A model generated the notes under the pieces. The model worked only from the letters and a program-made list of their open reading frames with translations, was not told the DNA's origin and did no database searches. A stretch of DNA of 64,000 bases, from positions 434,001-498,000 of the forward strand of contig DASXVV010000009.1 in assembly GCA_036504035.1 (NCBI GenBank), given 5' to 3'. A program made the translations under genes and the position numbers. How positions within the stretch are numbered: the stretch's first letter is position 1; the number at the start of each line of letters is the position of its first letter. The DNA is from Candidatus Deferrimicrobiaceae bacterium (lineage in GTDB: Bacteria > Desulfobacterota > Deferrimicrobia > Deferrimicrobiales > Deferrimicrobiaceae). Below are positions 1-8,564 of the stretch, piece by piece.

Positions 1-81
1 CGCCTCGACCTTGCTCTTCCGGTCGAGCAGCGTCTTCGGGTCGTCGGCCGGTTTCACGGCCACCGCGGACAGCGGATCCAT
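1..81 (-). CDS. flgJ: FlgJ-like rod-binding protein, N-terminal fragment
   Basis: Only the first 27 codons are inside the window; the gene runs off the left edge. The visible peptide starts MDPLSAVAVKPADD and is hydrophilic with no signal peptide. That fits the cytoplasmic-style N-terminus of FlgJ rod-binding proteins, but the diagnostic domain lies outside the window. The call therefore rests mainly on position: it begins 9 bases after the flgI stop and is last in a flgF-G-A-H-I order, where a single-domain FlgJ (rod cap, often without the muramidase domain) is usual. Another small flagellar protein cannot be excluded. Confidence 0.6.
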   Translation of the reverse strand, partial: MDPLSAVAVKPADDPKTLLDRKSKVEA

Positions 82-90
82 GGCGTTCTC

Positions 91-1227
91 CTACATCAGG
101 GCGAGGTCGGCCTGAAGCGCCCCCGCCTCCTTGAGTGCCTGCATGATCGCAATGAGGTCGCGCGGGGTCACGCCCAGCTTGTTGAGCGCATCGACGAGGT
201 CGGAGATGGTCGCGCCCTTCTGGATCACCGCCAGCTTGACCTTCTCCTCGGTCGCCTTGACATCGCTTTTCGGGGTGACCACGGTCTGCCCCTTCGACAG
301 CGGGGCCGGCTGCGACACTTCCAGCTTCTCCCGGATGACGATGTTGAGCGCCCCGTGCGCCAGCGCCACGGTCGAGATGCGGACGTTCTGCCCGATCACG
401 ACGGTGCCGGTCTTCTCGTTGACGACGACGCGCGCCACCGAGTCGGGCGTCACCTCGCAATCGCCGATGCGAGCCATGAAATCGACCAGGTTGGCCCGGT
501 CCTTGGCCGGGACGCGCACCAGCACCTCGCTGCCGTCCGCGGGCTGCGCGACCGGCTCTCCCAGCCGCTCGTTGATGGCGGCCGCCGCCCGGGATGCCGT
601 GGCGAAATCGGGGGCGTTCAGGAGCACCCGGATGTTCTCGCCCCCCTCGGCGAGCGCGATTTCCCGCTCGATCACCGCGCCGCCGGGGATACGGCCGACC
701 GTCGGGTGGTTCTTCTGGACCCCGGAGCCCGAGGCGCCCGAGACGGCGAAGCCGCCCACCAGCACCGGCCCCTGCGCCACGGCGAATACCTCGCCGTTTC
801 CCGCCATCAGCGGCGTCATCAGGAGCGTCCCGCCCTCGAGGCTCGTGGCGTCGCCCATGGACGAAATCATCACGTCCATGCGCCACCCCTGCTTCGAGAC
901 CGCGGGCAGATCCCCCGTGATCATGACCGCCGCGACGTTCTTCGTCTTGATCTTCGAAAGCGGCACCGAGACCCCGAATTTCGCCAGCATGCTCATGATG
1001 CTCTGCATCGTGAAGGTCGACGTGTCGGTGTCGCCCGTGCCGTTGAGCCCTACGACGAGGCCGTAGCCGATGACGGGGTTCGCGCGGGTTCCGCCGATGT
1101 TGGCGATATCCTTCAGGCGCGCGGCGGAGGCCTGCGGCGCCGGCGTGACCATCGGAGCCGTGACGAGCAGCAGCGCGATCAGCGCCGCCCATGCTTTCGG
1201 AAACATCCCTTCGGTCTTCATCGACAT
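91..1227 (-). CDS. flgI: Flagellar P-ring protein FlgI
   Basis: FlgI forms the periplasmic P-ring bushing around the rod in the peptidoglycan layer. The 378-residue product has the family length. It opens with a Sec signal peptide (hydrophobic run at about residues 11-28, Ala-X-Ala site near APQASA), then the hallmark RLKDIANIGGTR and NPVIGYGLVVGLNGTGD, and ends in the family-type GVTPRDLIAIMQALKEAGAL. Two start codons lie 6 bases apart (1227 and 1221). A GGAAGG element favours neither strongly, and both keep the signal peptide intact. It lies between flgH and the flgJ-like gene with short gaps, so it is one transcript with flgF-G-A-H. Confidence 0.96.
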   Translation of the reverse strand: MSMKTEGMFPKAWAALIALLLVTAPMVTPAPQASAARLKDIANIGGTRANPVIGYGLVVGLNGTGDTDTSTFTMQSIMSMLAKFGVSVPLSKIKTKNVAAVMITGDLPAVSKQGWRMDVMISSMGDATSLEGGTLLMTPLMAGNGEVFAVAQGPVLVGGFAVSGASGSGVQKNHPTVGRIPGGAVIEREIALAEGGENIRVLLNAPDFATASRAAAAINERLGEPVAQPADGSEVLVRVPAKDRANLVDFMARIGDCEVTPDSVARVVVNEKTGTVVIGQNVRISTVALAHGALNIVIREKLEVSQPAPLSKGQTVVTPKSDVKATEEKVKLAVIQKGATISDLVDALNKLGVTPRDLIAIMQALKEAGALQADLALM

Positions 1228-1261
1228 CCCGCCTTCCCGTGTTCGACCGGTCGCCCCATGG

Positions 1262-1954
1262 CTAGAAGGGCCACAGGTGATCGATGATCTTGTGCATCCA
1301 GCCGGGGTTCTGCTTTTCGCTGATGACGCCTTCCCCGTAATATTCGATGCGCGCCTGGGCCACCCGAGACGAGGCGACGCTGTTCATGCCGTCGACGTCC
1401 TCGGGACGGATCACGCCGTGCAGCACCATCACCTGGTTCTCGTTGTTGACGCTGACCGTGCGCTTCGCCTCCAGCTCCATGTTGCCGTTGGGCAGGATCG
1501 TCTTGACGATCGCGGTGACCGTCGTGGTCAGCGATTCCTCGCGCGACGTCTTCCCGGAGCCGTCGAACCCGGTGCTGGTGTTGGACTGGATCAGCGACGA
1601 GGGGTTGAGGCGGCTGTTGGCGCCCGCGACCGACTTGTCGAGGCCGAAGAAGGCCGAGATGCCGAGCTGGCTGGACGAATCGCGCGCGAGCGAAGTGCCC
1701 GCCGCCTTGGAGGCCTTGGCCGATTCGTCGACGACAATCGTCACGACGTCGTTGACCTTGCGCGCGCGCCGGTCGGCGAAGAATGCCCCCCCGCGGTCGT
1801 CCCAGAGCGAAGTGCCGTTGACCGCCGCGACGCGAACCGGGGCCTCCGGCCAGGTCGTCACCTTGTACTCCGCCTTGCGGTCCCAGGCCGGGGCGCAACC
1901 CGCGCTCGCCAGAATCAGCAGCGCCGCGGGCAATCTGGAGTAGAGACGTCTCAT
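1262..1954 (-). CDS. flgH: Flagellar L-ring lipoprotein FlgH
   Basis: FlgH forms the outer-membrane L-ring. The chosen start gives MRRLYSRLPAALLILASAGC, a lipoprotein signal peptide with lipobox ASAGC. A GGGAGG sequence lies about 9 bases upstream. A longer reading to 2002 would put 16 hydrophilic residues before the signal peptide and overlap flgA, so it is rejected. Family features include GGAFFADRRARKVNDVVTI near residue 60 and the C-terminal HGVIRPEDVDGMNSV stretch typical of FlgH. Its start lies 28 bases downstream of flgA. Confidence 0.95.
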   Translation of the reverse strand: MRRLYSRLPAALLILASAGCAPAWDRKAEYKVTTWPEAPVRVAAVNGTSLWDDRGGAFFADRRARKVNDVVTIVVDESAKASKAAGTSLARDSSSQLGISAFFGLDKSVAGANSRLNPSSLIQSNTSTGFDGSGKTSREESLTTTVTAIVKTILPNGNMELEAKRTVSVNNENQVMVLHGVIRPEDVDGMNSVASSRVAQARIEYYGEGVISEKQNPGWMHKIIDHLWPF

Positions 1955-1982
1955 CCGATCGATCCTCCCTCGTGCATCTTGG

Positions 1983-2696
1983 CTAATCGACCCGGACGAC
2001 ATGCCCGGGGGCGAGCCGGCCGGCCATTTCCTTGCCGGAAAGCTGGCTTCGCACCAGGACCGTCTCGCCGATCCTTCCGGACTGGAGCGCCACGCCCTTG
2101 CCCGTGATGTGGACCATCCCGGTCTCGGCCTCGATGAGGACCGAATCGCCGCGCTTGAGCGCCTCGGGGTCCTCGAGGTATTCCCGGCGGACGGGCACGC
2201 CGCCGGAAAGCTGCCAGCGGACGCGTTTTCCGATCGCCTCGGACGGATCGTGGATCATCGCCTCGCCGGAGGCGGAGTATTCCCGCCGCCGAAGCTGGAG
2301 ATCGTCGGCTACGAGCACCGAACCGGTGGACACGTTGCGCGCGGAGACGACGACGGGGACCTGGATCGAGACGTCGGCCGAGGCGCGAAGCTCGCACACG
2401 TCGCCGTTCGAGAGCCGGACGAACATCGCGAACTGGATCCCGCGGCCGGAACGGACCGGCCCTTCGAGCGACACGCGGACGATCTCCTTGCCCCCCGCCG
2501 CGCGCGACGCGTCCTGGAAGCGGATGCCGGACACGAACACCTCGACCCCCGGGACGGCCGTCTGCTCGACGATCACGCTCGTCAGCGCATCTCGCGCCGA
2601 AAGCGCCAGTGAATCGTCTGGCTTCGCCGGTGCGGCAAGGCATGCCGCAGGAACGACGGCCAACAGGAAAAACAGGATCGCGGATATCCGTCGCAT
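1983..2696 (-). CDS. flgA: Flagella basal body P-ring formation protein FlgA
   Basis: FlgA is a periplasmic chaperone for P-ring assembly. The 237-residue protein has a Sec signal peptide (MRRISAILFFLLAVVPAACLAA) and a C-terminal SAF-like domain. Recognisable segments are VLVADDLQLRRREYS, IGKRVRWQLSGGVPVRREYLE and GKGVALQSGRIGETVLVRSQLSGKEM-type sequence, ending in VVRVD. It sits between flgG (17-base gap) and flgH. The ring genes directly follow the rod genes, matching the order of assembly. Confidence 0.94.
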   Translation of the reverse strand: MRRISAILFFLLAVVPAACLAAPAKPDDSLALSARDALTSVIVEQTAVPGVEVFVSGIRFQDASRAAGGKEIVRVSLEGPVRSGRGIQFAMFVRLSNGDVCELRASADVSIQVPVVVSARNVSTGSVLVADDLQLRRREYSASGEAMIHDPSEAIGKRVRWQLSGGVPVRREYLEDPEALKRGDSVLIEAETGMVHITGKGVALQSGRIGETVLVRSQLSGKEMAGRLAPGHVVRVD

Positions 2697-2712
2697 CTTC
2701 TTTCGCGCCCCC

Positions 2713-3498
2713 CTAGCGGATGTTCGTCGCCGTGCGCAGCATCTGGTCGACGGTCTGGATCACCTTTGAATTGATTTCATAGGCCCGCTGCCCGACGATC
2801 ATGTTCACCATCTCCTCGACGATATTGACGTTCGAGGCTTCGATGAAGCCCTGCATGATGGTTCCAAGGCCGTTCGATCCGGGGTTGCCGATCGTCGCGT
2901 TGCCGGACGAGGGCGTCGCCGCGAACAGGTTCTTGCCGAGGCTGCTCAGGCCCGACTGGTTGGTGAAGCGCGCCAGCTGCATCGTGCCGAGCACGGTGGG
3001 GGTGATCGAGCCCTGGAGCAGCGCCGAGACGGTGCCGTCGGGGGCGATCGTGACATGGGTCGAATTGTCGGGAATCGTGATCGGCGGATCGATCGCGTAG
3101 CCGTTGGGATTGACGAGCTTGCCCTGGACGTTCTTCTTGAGGGCGCCGTCGCGGGTGTAGGCCCGCTCGCCGGTCGGCAGCAGGACCGGGATGAAGCCCT
3201 CGCCCTCGATCGTGATGTCGAGATCGTTGCCGGTCTGCTTGAACTCGCCCTGGGTGAAGATCTTGCTGACCGAGACGACGCGGGCGCCCAGGCCGTATTC
3301 GAGGCCGACCGGCGCCTCGGTGCTCGACGAGGAGGGCGCGCCCGCCGGCGTGATGTTCTGGTAGAGCAAGTCCTGGAAATCGCCGCGGCTGCGCTTGAAG
3401 CCGTTGGTGTTCACGTTGGCGAGATTGTTGGAGATGATGTCCATGTTGGTCTGCTGGACCTCCATCCCCGACGAGGCGATCATCAATGAACGGATCAT
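2713..3498 (-). CDS. flgG: Flagellar distal rod protein FlgG
   Basis: FlgG is the distal rod subunit, exported by the flagellar type III apparatus without a cleaved signal. The 261 residues match the family. The N-terminal rod signature (SNNLANVNTNGFKRSR, residues about 24-39) and the C-terminal EEMVNMIVGQRAYEINSKVI heptad region are both present; these pair as terminal helices in the rod. The internal EGEGFIPVLLPTGERAYTRDG block is the Flg_bb domain. The start ATG is preceded by AGGGAGG. The gene lies 16 bases downstream of flgF. Confidence 0.97.
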   Translation of the reverse strand: MIRSLMIASSGMEVQQTNMDIISNNLANVNTNGFKRSRGDFQDLLYQNITPAGAPSSSSTEAPVGLEYGLGARVVSVSKIFTQGEFKQTGNDLDITIEGEGFIPVLLPTGERAYTRDGALKKNVQGKLVNPNGYAIDPPITIPDNSTHVTIAPDGTVSALLQGSITPTVLGTMQLARFTNQSGLSSLGKNLFAATPSSGNATIGNPGSNGLGTIMQGFIEASNVNIVEEMVNMIVGQRAYEINSKVIQTVDQMLRTATNIR

Positions 3499-3514
3499 TT
3501 GGTTTCTGTCCTCC

Positions 3515-4270
3515 CTACACCCGGCCGAGGTCGTTCGAGGCCTTCGAATTGAGATCGCTGATCGTGGACATCATCTTCATGTAGGCGTCGAACATCCGCG
3601 AGGCCTCGACCATCTCGGTCATCCCGGTGATCGCCGAGACGTTGGCCTCCTCGACGCTTCCCTGCTCGATGCGGGCGCCGGCGCCGGCCGGAGACAGCGC
3701 CGTTCCCGGGGGCACGAGGAACAGGGAGTGCCCCTCTTTCTTGAGAACCGTCGGATCGGGGACCTTCTGGACGAGGAGCGTGCCGACGACGTTGCCGTCG
3801 ACGGCAACCTGGCCGTCGGAAGTCACCGCGGGAACCCCGTCGCCGATATGGATCGGCCCGCCCGCCCCCAGCACCTTCCCGCCGTCGACCGTGGCGAGAT
3901 CGCCCGCGGCGTCGATCCGGAAGTTGCCGGCGCGCGTCAACCGGTCGCCATCCTTCGTGCGGACGGTGAAGAATCCTTCGCCCTCGATGGCCAGATCGGT
4001 CGGCTTGCCCGTCGTCCGGAGCGGTCCCGCATTCATGTCGACGTACTGCATCGCGGGCGTCGAGTAGAGCAGCTGCCCACCGGGCATCGCGCCGGACGCC
4101 GCCGACGGGTCGATGCCCGCGAGCGAGGCGGCGGGAACGACACCGGAATCGATCGATTTATCCTGCTTGTAGCCCACGGAAGAGATGTTGGCCAGGTTGT
4201 TGGCGACCTGCTCCAGCCTTTTCTCTGCGGCCCGGGCCCCGGTATAGGCAATGTACATTCCCGCTTGCAC
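3515..4270 (-). CDS. flgF: Flagellar proximal rod protein FlgF
   Basis: FlgF is a rod subunit and paralogue of FlgG. A GTG start at 4270 is chosen over the longer reading to 4315. It gives the family N-terminus VQAGMYIAYTGARAAEKRLE, has GGAGG 7 bases upstream, and lies just downstream of a sigma-54 promoter that would otherwise fall inside the gene. The rod signature VANNLANISSVGYKQD follows. The C-terminus carries the helix ITGMTEMVEASRMFDAYMKM. The product is 251 residues, the usual size. First gene of the flgF-G-A-H-I-J transcript. Confidence 0.94.
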   Translation of the reverse strand: MQAGMYIAYTGARAAEKRLEQVANNLANISSVGYKQDKSIDSGVVPAASLAGIDPSAASGAMPGGQLLYSTPAMQYVDMNAGPLRTTGKPTDLAIEGEGFFTVRTKDGDRLTRAGNFRIDAAGDLATVDGGKVLGAGGPIHIGDGVPAVTSDGQVAVDGNVVGTLLVQKVPDPTVLKKEGHSLFLVPPGTALSPAGAGARIEQGSVEEANVSAITGMTEMVEASRMFDAYMKMMSTISDLNSKASNDLGRV

Positions 4271-4310
4271 GGCGTAGCCTCCACGAGATTTTGACACCAA
4301 CCGTAGTGGT

Positions 4311-4326
4311 AGCAATCCGCGTGCCC
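4311..4326 (-). promoter_or_regulatory. Sigma-54 (-24/-12) promoter of the flgF operon
   Basis: On the minus strand the sequence is GGGCACGCGGATTGCT. This matches the RpoN consensus TGGCACG-N4-TTGCW at all positions but the first, with the essential GG and GC at correct spacing. The predicted start is near 4300, giving a leader of about 30 bases with the flgF ribosome site. A perfect dyad TGACG-N10-CGTCA at 4386-4405 is centred near -96, where an activator site would be expected. Confidence 0.85.
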
Positions 4327-4385
4327 GTTCTCAGGATCTTATAATCGGTTAACATATCGGGGTATTAGCGTGCGATGAGGACGGC

Positions 4386-4405
4386 TGACGCCTGAGCGAC
4401 CGTCA
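4386..4405. promoter_or_regulatory. Candidate enhancer dyad for the flgF promoter
   Basis: Perfect inverted repeat TGACG-N10-CGTCA about 96 bases upstream of the predicted flgF start. NtrC-type activators bind such dyads upstream of sigma-54 promoters, and two are encoded nearby. Binding is inferred from symmetry and position only. Confidence 0.4.
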
Positions 4406-4420
4406 AAAGACCGGCAGTTT

Positions 4421-4729
4421 TTACGCGTCGGCCGTCGGGGAGGCGGAACTTTTTTCCTGGAAATCTCTTCGGGACCGGATCAGGAAGGCGTAGACCTCGG
4501 CCACCGCCATGTAGAGCTCGGACGGGATCGGGTCACCCTCGGGAAAACGGTAGAGCGCATCGGCCAGGAGCTGATCGTTTTCGACGGGAATGCCGTTTTC
4601 GTGCGCCAGGCGCAGGATGACGTCGCTCAACGCGCCCTCGCCCTTGGCCGACACCCGGGGCGCCGCCTCCTTTCCGCGGTCGTAGGAGAGCGCCACGGCC
4701 CTTCTTTTCGGGTCGTCCGGCCGCGTCAT
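4421..4729 (-). CDS. FhlB-like protein (FlhB cytoplasmic-domain homologue)
   Basis: This 102-residue protein resembles the cytoplasmic C-terminal domain of the export switch FlhB without its membrane part. It has AVALSYDRGKEAAPRVSAKGEG, then NGIPVENDQLLADALYRFPEGDPIPSELYMAVAEVYAFL, parallel to the end of FlhB. It lacks the autocleaving Asn-Pro-Thr-His site, as FhlB/YlqH-type paralogues do. It overlaps the FliK-like gene by 4 bases, suggesting coupled translation. A role in export or hook-length switching is inferred from homology. Confidence 0.85.
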   Translation of the reverse strand: MTRPDDPKRRAVALSYDRGKEAAPRVSAKGEGALSDVILRLAHENGIPVENDQLLADALYRFPEGDPIPSELYMAVAEVYAFLIRSRRDFQEKSSASPTADA

Positions 4730-5733
4730 GCGCGCTCCTCGAGCAGCGTCAGGCCGGTATCGCGCGACAGCATCGCGCCGAATTCGGACTCGAGGGCGCC
4801 GCGCCGGACGCGGGTGACGGCCGCATCCCGCAACGAGAATCCGTGCGCGCGCAGCGACTCCGAGAAATCCGGGAGGCCCGCCTCGATCAGGTCGGCCATC
4901 TGCGGATGCTCGACCTCGAACAGGATGGACCAGGTCCCGCCGCCCGGGCGGAAGCGGACGGAGACGGAACCAGCGTCGGGCAGCCGGAAGAAGAGCCCGT
5001 AGGTGGCTTCCGGTTCCCCGCGTTCCCGTTTCCGATATCCCGGAAACAGGAGCGGCGCCTTCTCGCCGGGAAACGGCACGAAGAACCAGAACGGGACATC
5101 CGCCGTCGGCGGCGTCGCGGCGGCGAGCGCCTCCCGCGCGTCCGGCGTCTCGACTTCGGGGGACGCTGCGCCCTCGGGGCGGACCGGGGGTTCGGCTTGC
5201 GACCCGGCGGCGTTCGGCGCAGGTTTGGATATTCGGGCCATCGATGGCTTCCCTCCCGGCAAGTCGACCAAGGTCGACGCGAGGAACCGGGAGAGGAGGA
5301 TCGCCTCCTGCATGAATCGTGGGGACGGCGCCGCTCCGGAAGCGGCCGCGTCCGACAACCGGGCATTGAACTGTGCGAGCGCGCCGGGAGAAATGCCGTC
5401 TCCGCGAACCGGCTCTCGCCCAAGCAGGACGGGCATACGGGAGCCGGTGGAAGGAGGGGGCGGAGTGAGGGAAACGATCCGGATCCGGAGCGGCTGGCCG
5501 GGGTCAAGGACGACGGCTATCCCGCTGCTCCCGGGCGCCAAAGGCTTTTGCGCGGAGGCGGGCAGCTCCTCGCCGTTGATCCGGATGCGCAACCCGCCTT
5601 CCCTCCCGGGAGAGAGCACCTGGAAACGGACGGTCTGGCCGGCCTGCAGAAGGACGCTCTGCGGAGATTCGACGAGACGCTGAAGCGCCGGTCCCCGGAT
5701 TGCGCCCGGCCCGGGGCCGGCCGGCGAGGTCAT
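4726..5733 (-). CDS. FliK-like hook-length control protein (second copy)
   Basis: The 335-residue, Pro- and Ala-rich protein is disordered in the middle. It ends in a FliK-type C-terminal domain (about residues 230-330: FRLPDAGSVSVRFRPGGG, then HPQMADLIEAGLPDFSESLRAHG and a closing VTRVRR segment). The N-terminal part (VLLQAGQTVRFQVLS) resembles the beta-rich start of FliK-like proteins found beside FhlB genes. A full-size fliK lies at 24570, so this is a divergent partner rather than the main ruler. It overlaps its neighbours by 4 bases on each side. Confidence 0.7.
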   Translation of the reverse strand: MTSPAGPGPGAIRGPALQRLVESPQSVLLQAGQTVRFQVLSPGREGGLRIRINGEELPASAQKPLAPGSSGIAVVLDPGQPLRIRIVSLTPPPPSTGSRMPVLLGREPVRGDGISPGALAQFNARLSDAAASGAAPSPRFMQEAILLSRFLASTLVDLPGGKPSMARISKPAPNAAGSQAEPPVRPEGAASPEVETPDAREALAAATPPTADVPFWFFVPFPGEKAPLLFPGYRKRERGEPEATYGLFFRLPDAGSVSVRFRPGGGTWSILFEVEHPQMADLIEAGLPDFSESLRAHGFSLRDAAVTRVRRGALESEFGAMLSRDTGLTLLEERA

Positions 5734-5921
5734 GCCAGGATGTCGACCTTGCCCGGGCCCGGGGCCGGCGGCTGCTCTTCCCCTTCCGGGGGCGAGGGCG
5801 GCTCCCGGTGCGGCGCCTTCCGGGGCCGGTCGCGGTGCGCGTGTTCGTCGACGATGGAAACGTGAGGGGTGCGCCCCACTTCCTTGACCTCCCCGGAAAT
5901 CGCCCCGAGGCTATTCGACAC
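5730..5921 (-). CDS. Small uncharacterised protein in the cyclase-FliK2 operon
   Basis: A 63-residue reading frame starting GTG at 5921 (VSNSLGAISGEVKEVGRTP). It overlaps the end of the PilZ gene by 11 bases and the FliK-like gene by 4 bases; an AGAGG sequence lies about 6 bases upstream. The second half is very Pro/Glu-rich. No family is recognised. The overlapping, gap-free arrangement supports a real gene. An ATG at 5963 is possible but would lie deep inside the PilZ gene. Confidence 0.5.
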   Translation of the reverse strand: MSNSLGAISGEVKEVGRTPHVSIVDEHAHRDRPRKAPHREPPSPPEGEEQPPAPGPGKVDILA

Positions 5922-6522
5922 CCTTGACCTCTTCCCGGCGCTCGGCGCCGGCCCGGATGGCATCGCGCTGGCGCGTGAAGATGTAGCGAATGATCCGGTC
6001 GCGGTCCTCTTCCTCGATGAGCCGGTACTGCAACGCCACCTCGGTGCCGGGCTCGTCCTTGCGGGAGGAGGGCACGGCGCGGATCACGCGGCCGAGGATC
6101 GGCACCGGCGCCCCCTCGAAATCGGGAAGCTGCAGCCGGATCTCGACGTAGTCGCCCTCGGCGACGGGATCGGACACGATGATGCGCATGCCGGAGCCGC
6201 CCAGGTCGATCCAGCGCGGCGTGAAGATCGCGAGGGAGCGCCGGTCGCCGCTGCCGAGGAAGCGGACGATCGCGTCGATCTTGCTGTCCATTCCGACCAT
6301 CACCTTGAGGATCTCGCGCTCGACTTCGGCGAACTCGGACCGGTCGTCGCGCTGCGTGAAGAAATTGCCGGCCGACAGCCGGGTGGGGACCTTGCGGTTG
6401 GCCCTTTTCCGGTAGGCATCGAAGATGCCCTTTTCTTCCCCCCGCCGGATGACGGATTCCACGCAGAGGAAATCGTTGATCCGGACATATTCGCGCTCTT
6501 TCCCGCTATGTTTGTTCGGCAC
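5911..6522 (-). CDS. PilZ-domain protein (probable c-di-GMP receptor)
   Basis: The GTG start at 6522 has AGGAGGAGG about 7 bases upstream and gives 203 residues. It overlaps the upstream cyclase stop by 17 bases. The C-terminal half looks like PilZ: PTRLSAGNFF near residue 42, then IFTPRWIDLGGSGMRI with an Asp-X-Gly/Ser-X-X-Gly motif, and DYVEIRLQLPDFEGAPVPILGRVIRA. A basic RKRANRK stretch could act as the arginine-rich binding region. PilZ proteins in flagellar loci (YcgR type) can slow the motor in response to c-di-GMP; that role here is inferred. Confidence 0.75.
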   Translation of the reverse strand: MPNKHSGKEREYVRINDFLCVESVIRRGEEKGIFDAYRKRANRKVPTRLSAGNFFTQRDDRSEFAEVEREILKVMVGMDSKIDAIVRFLGSGDRRSLAIFTPRWIDLGGSGMRIIVSDPVAEGDYVEIRLQLPDFEGAPVPILGRVIRAVPSSRKDEPGTEVALQYRLIEEEDRDRIIRYIFTRQRDAIRAGAERREEVKGVE

Positions 6523-8530
6523 CGCGAACCTCCTCCTTGGCATGCCCGGCGCCCACGGCCGCATCGGCGACCTGGATCCGGTCGCGCCCACGCGACTTGG
6601 CCTGGTAGAGCGCGCCGTCGGCCCGCTTGAGCAATTCTTCCTGTTCGCGGGAGACCAGGACGGTGCAATCGGCGATGCCGATGCTGACCGACAGCTGGAA
6701 TTCGTACGGGGAAACACCCTGCAACCGGGTGCGGACCCCGGTGCGGACGCGCTGCGCAAAGATCTCGGCCTGCCGAAGGCCGGCGTCGGGCATCAGGACG
6801 ACGAACTCGTCGCCGCCGTAACGGAACGCATAGTCGGTCTTGCGCAGGTTCTGCAAGAGGATCTCGGCCACGCCCCGGAGCATCTGGTCGCCCACCTGGT
6901 GCCCGAACGTGTCGTTGATCCCCTTGAAATGGTCGATGTCGATCATGAGGACCGCGAGGTTGCGCTCGCGCCGCAGGAACCATTCGAACTCCCGGTCGAA
7001 GCGGTCTTGGAAGGAGCGGTAGTTGAACAGCCCGGTCAGGCCGTCGTTGCTGGCCATGACGCGCACCTTCTCGCGCTCGGCGAAGTTGTGGAGGAACAGG
7101 GACAACTGGGCCGTCACCGACCGGAGCACCCGCTCGCGCGCCCGTTCCTGGGAAACATGGGGAACGAGGTGGACCGCGAGCGACCCGAGGACGCTCTCGC
7201 CGAACGTCAACGGAGCCGTCCACCGGTGGATTCCGGCGGGTGCGGAGCCGGCCGCCTCCCCGTAGGGGAATTCCTTGACCACGAGCGACTCGCCTGCCTC
7301 CGTCCCGGACGCGGGAGGCATCTGTTTCCGCCACTGGCGGGCCAGGGCGGCGGCGATCTTTCTATCCCGTACCCCGGCGCTCCCGACGCCGCAGGTCCGG
7401 ACCTCAGGCCTCCCGAGCATCGACAGGAACTCGATGCCGGCGTAGGGGACGAATCGGCCGAGCTCGCGGCACAGCCACTCGAAGACGGCATCGAGGTCGA
7501 GATCTTCGTTCAGCGCCGACGCGAACCGGAACAGGAAGTCGAGCTCGTCCTTGGCATGCCCCAGCCGATCCCGCTCGGTCGCGACCTGCTCGCGCAGCAC
7601 GATATTTTCGCAGAAGGCGCCCACCTGGACGCCGACCGCCTCGAGAAGCCGGAGGGTGTCGGCCGACGGGGCGGGAACCTCGCCGCCCCAGAAGATGCCG
7701 TAGCCCAGGAAGCGCCGCTTGATCCGGACCGGCAACGCCACGCCGGAATCGCTGCCGGGCGTCTCGGGCGCCGGCGACATGGTCAGCCCCCCGCTCTCGG
7801 AGACGGCGATGCGCTCCGCGCGCCGGAACAGGGCGGCAGCGCGCGGGAACGTGGACGCCTCGATCGGGGCAGATTCGCCGCCGCACACGATCCAGCGCCC
7901 CTTCTCGGGGTTGACGAGGAAGACGCCGCGCGCCGCGCCGACGAACGCGGCCAACGGCGCCAGCACTTCGGACAGCCCTTCCTCGAGCGTTCTGGCCCGC
8001 CCGAGCCACTCGGCCACGCGGCGCATGAGCGACACCTCGGACGCCTTCCGACGCAGCTTGATGCGCTCGGCCGAGAGCGCGACGGTCTTCTTCTCGAGGA
8101 CGGAGCGGCTGCGCCGGAGCGAGACGTTCATGTTGACGATCTGCTGCATGGCCCGGCGGGTGGATAGGGCCCGGTTCACTGCGGCGGAAAGCCGCTGGCT
8201 GTCGGCAACGTCGGAGATGACCGAGAAGACGCCGATCTCCATCAGGAGAACGGCCGTGGGAACGTCGATATCGGGGGCGATGGTGATGATGACCGGGCGC
8301 ATCGGCAGCGCGTCGGTCAGGTGGAGCAGGTCACGGGACCTTTCGAACGGCGGGGCATCCTCGATGCACAGGACGTCGTGGGATTCGCGCTTGAGCCGCG
8401 CGAGCATGGCCGGCGGGTCGGGCTCGTGCGCCAGCGTCACGGAGAACGACAGAGGAACGCCGTCGAACAGCGATTTCCCGGGCCGGATGCAGCCGTCGAT
8501 CACCCATGCCAGAACACCTTCGGACCTCAT
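6506..8530 (-). CDS. Diguanylate cyclase (GGDEF) with pseudo-receiver and GAF-like regions
   Basis: The 674-residue protein makes c-di-GMP from GTP if active. The GGDEF domain fills about residues 500-655; its active site GGDEF is at 572-576 and an inhibitory-site RxxD (RKTD) lies five residues before it. The first 120 residues resemble a receiver fold (DVLCIEDAPPF) but lack the Lys-Pro motif, so phosphorylation is doubtful. A coiled coil and two GAF-like stretches follow. No membrane segments are seen. The start ATG follows GGAGGAAGAGG. A sigma-54-like promoter lies 35-50 bases upstream, and the gene overlaps the PilZ gene. Confidence 0.9.
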   Translation of the reverse strand: MRSEGVLAWVIDGCIRPGKSLFDGVPLSFSVTLAHEPDPPAMLARLKRESHDVLCIEDAPPFERSRDLLHLTDALPMRPVIITIAPDIDVPTAVLLMEIGVFSVISDVADSQRLSAAVNRALSTRRAMQQIVNMNVSLRRSRSVLEKKTVALSAERIKLRRKASEVSLMRRVAEWLGRARTLEEGLSEVLAPLAAFVGAARGVFLVNPEKGRWIVCGGESAPIEASTFPRAAALFRRAERIAVSESGGLTMSPAPETPGSDSGVALPVRIKRRFLGYGIFWGGEVPAPSADTLRLLEAVGVQVGAFCENIVLREQVATERDRLGHAKDELDFLFRFASALNEDLDLDAVFEWLCRELGRFVPYAGIEFLSMLGRPEVRTCGVGSAGVRDRKIAAALARQWRKQMPPASGTEAGESLVVKEFPYGEAAGSAPAGIHRWTAPLTFGESVLGSLAVHLVPHVSQERARERVLRSVTAQLSLFLHNFAEREKVRVMASNDGLTGLFNYRSFQDRFDREFEWFLRRERNLAVLMIDIDHFKGINDTFGHQVGDQMLRGVAEILLQNLRKTDYAFRYGGDEFVVLMPDAGLRQAEIFAQRVRTGVRTRLQGVSPYEFQLSVSIGIADCTVLVSREQEELLKRADGALYQAKSRGRDRIQVADAAVGAGHAKEEVRGAEQT

Positions 8531-8564
8531 CCTCTTCCTCCGGGTGGATCACGACGACAAGAAA

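Noticed and set aside
1955-2002. Extended start for flgH
   Set aside because: It would precede the lipoprotein signal with hydrophilic residues and overlap flgA; the ATG at 1954 has GGGAGG upstream.
4271-4315. ATG at 4315 as the flgF start
   Set aside because: It would place the sigma-54 promoter inside the gene and add residues not in the family; GTG at 4270 has a good ribosome site.
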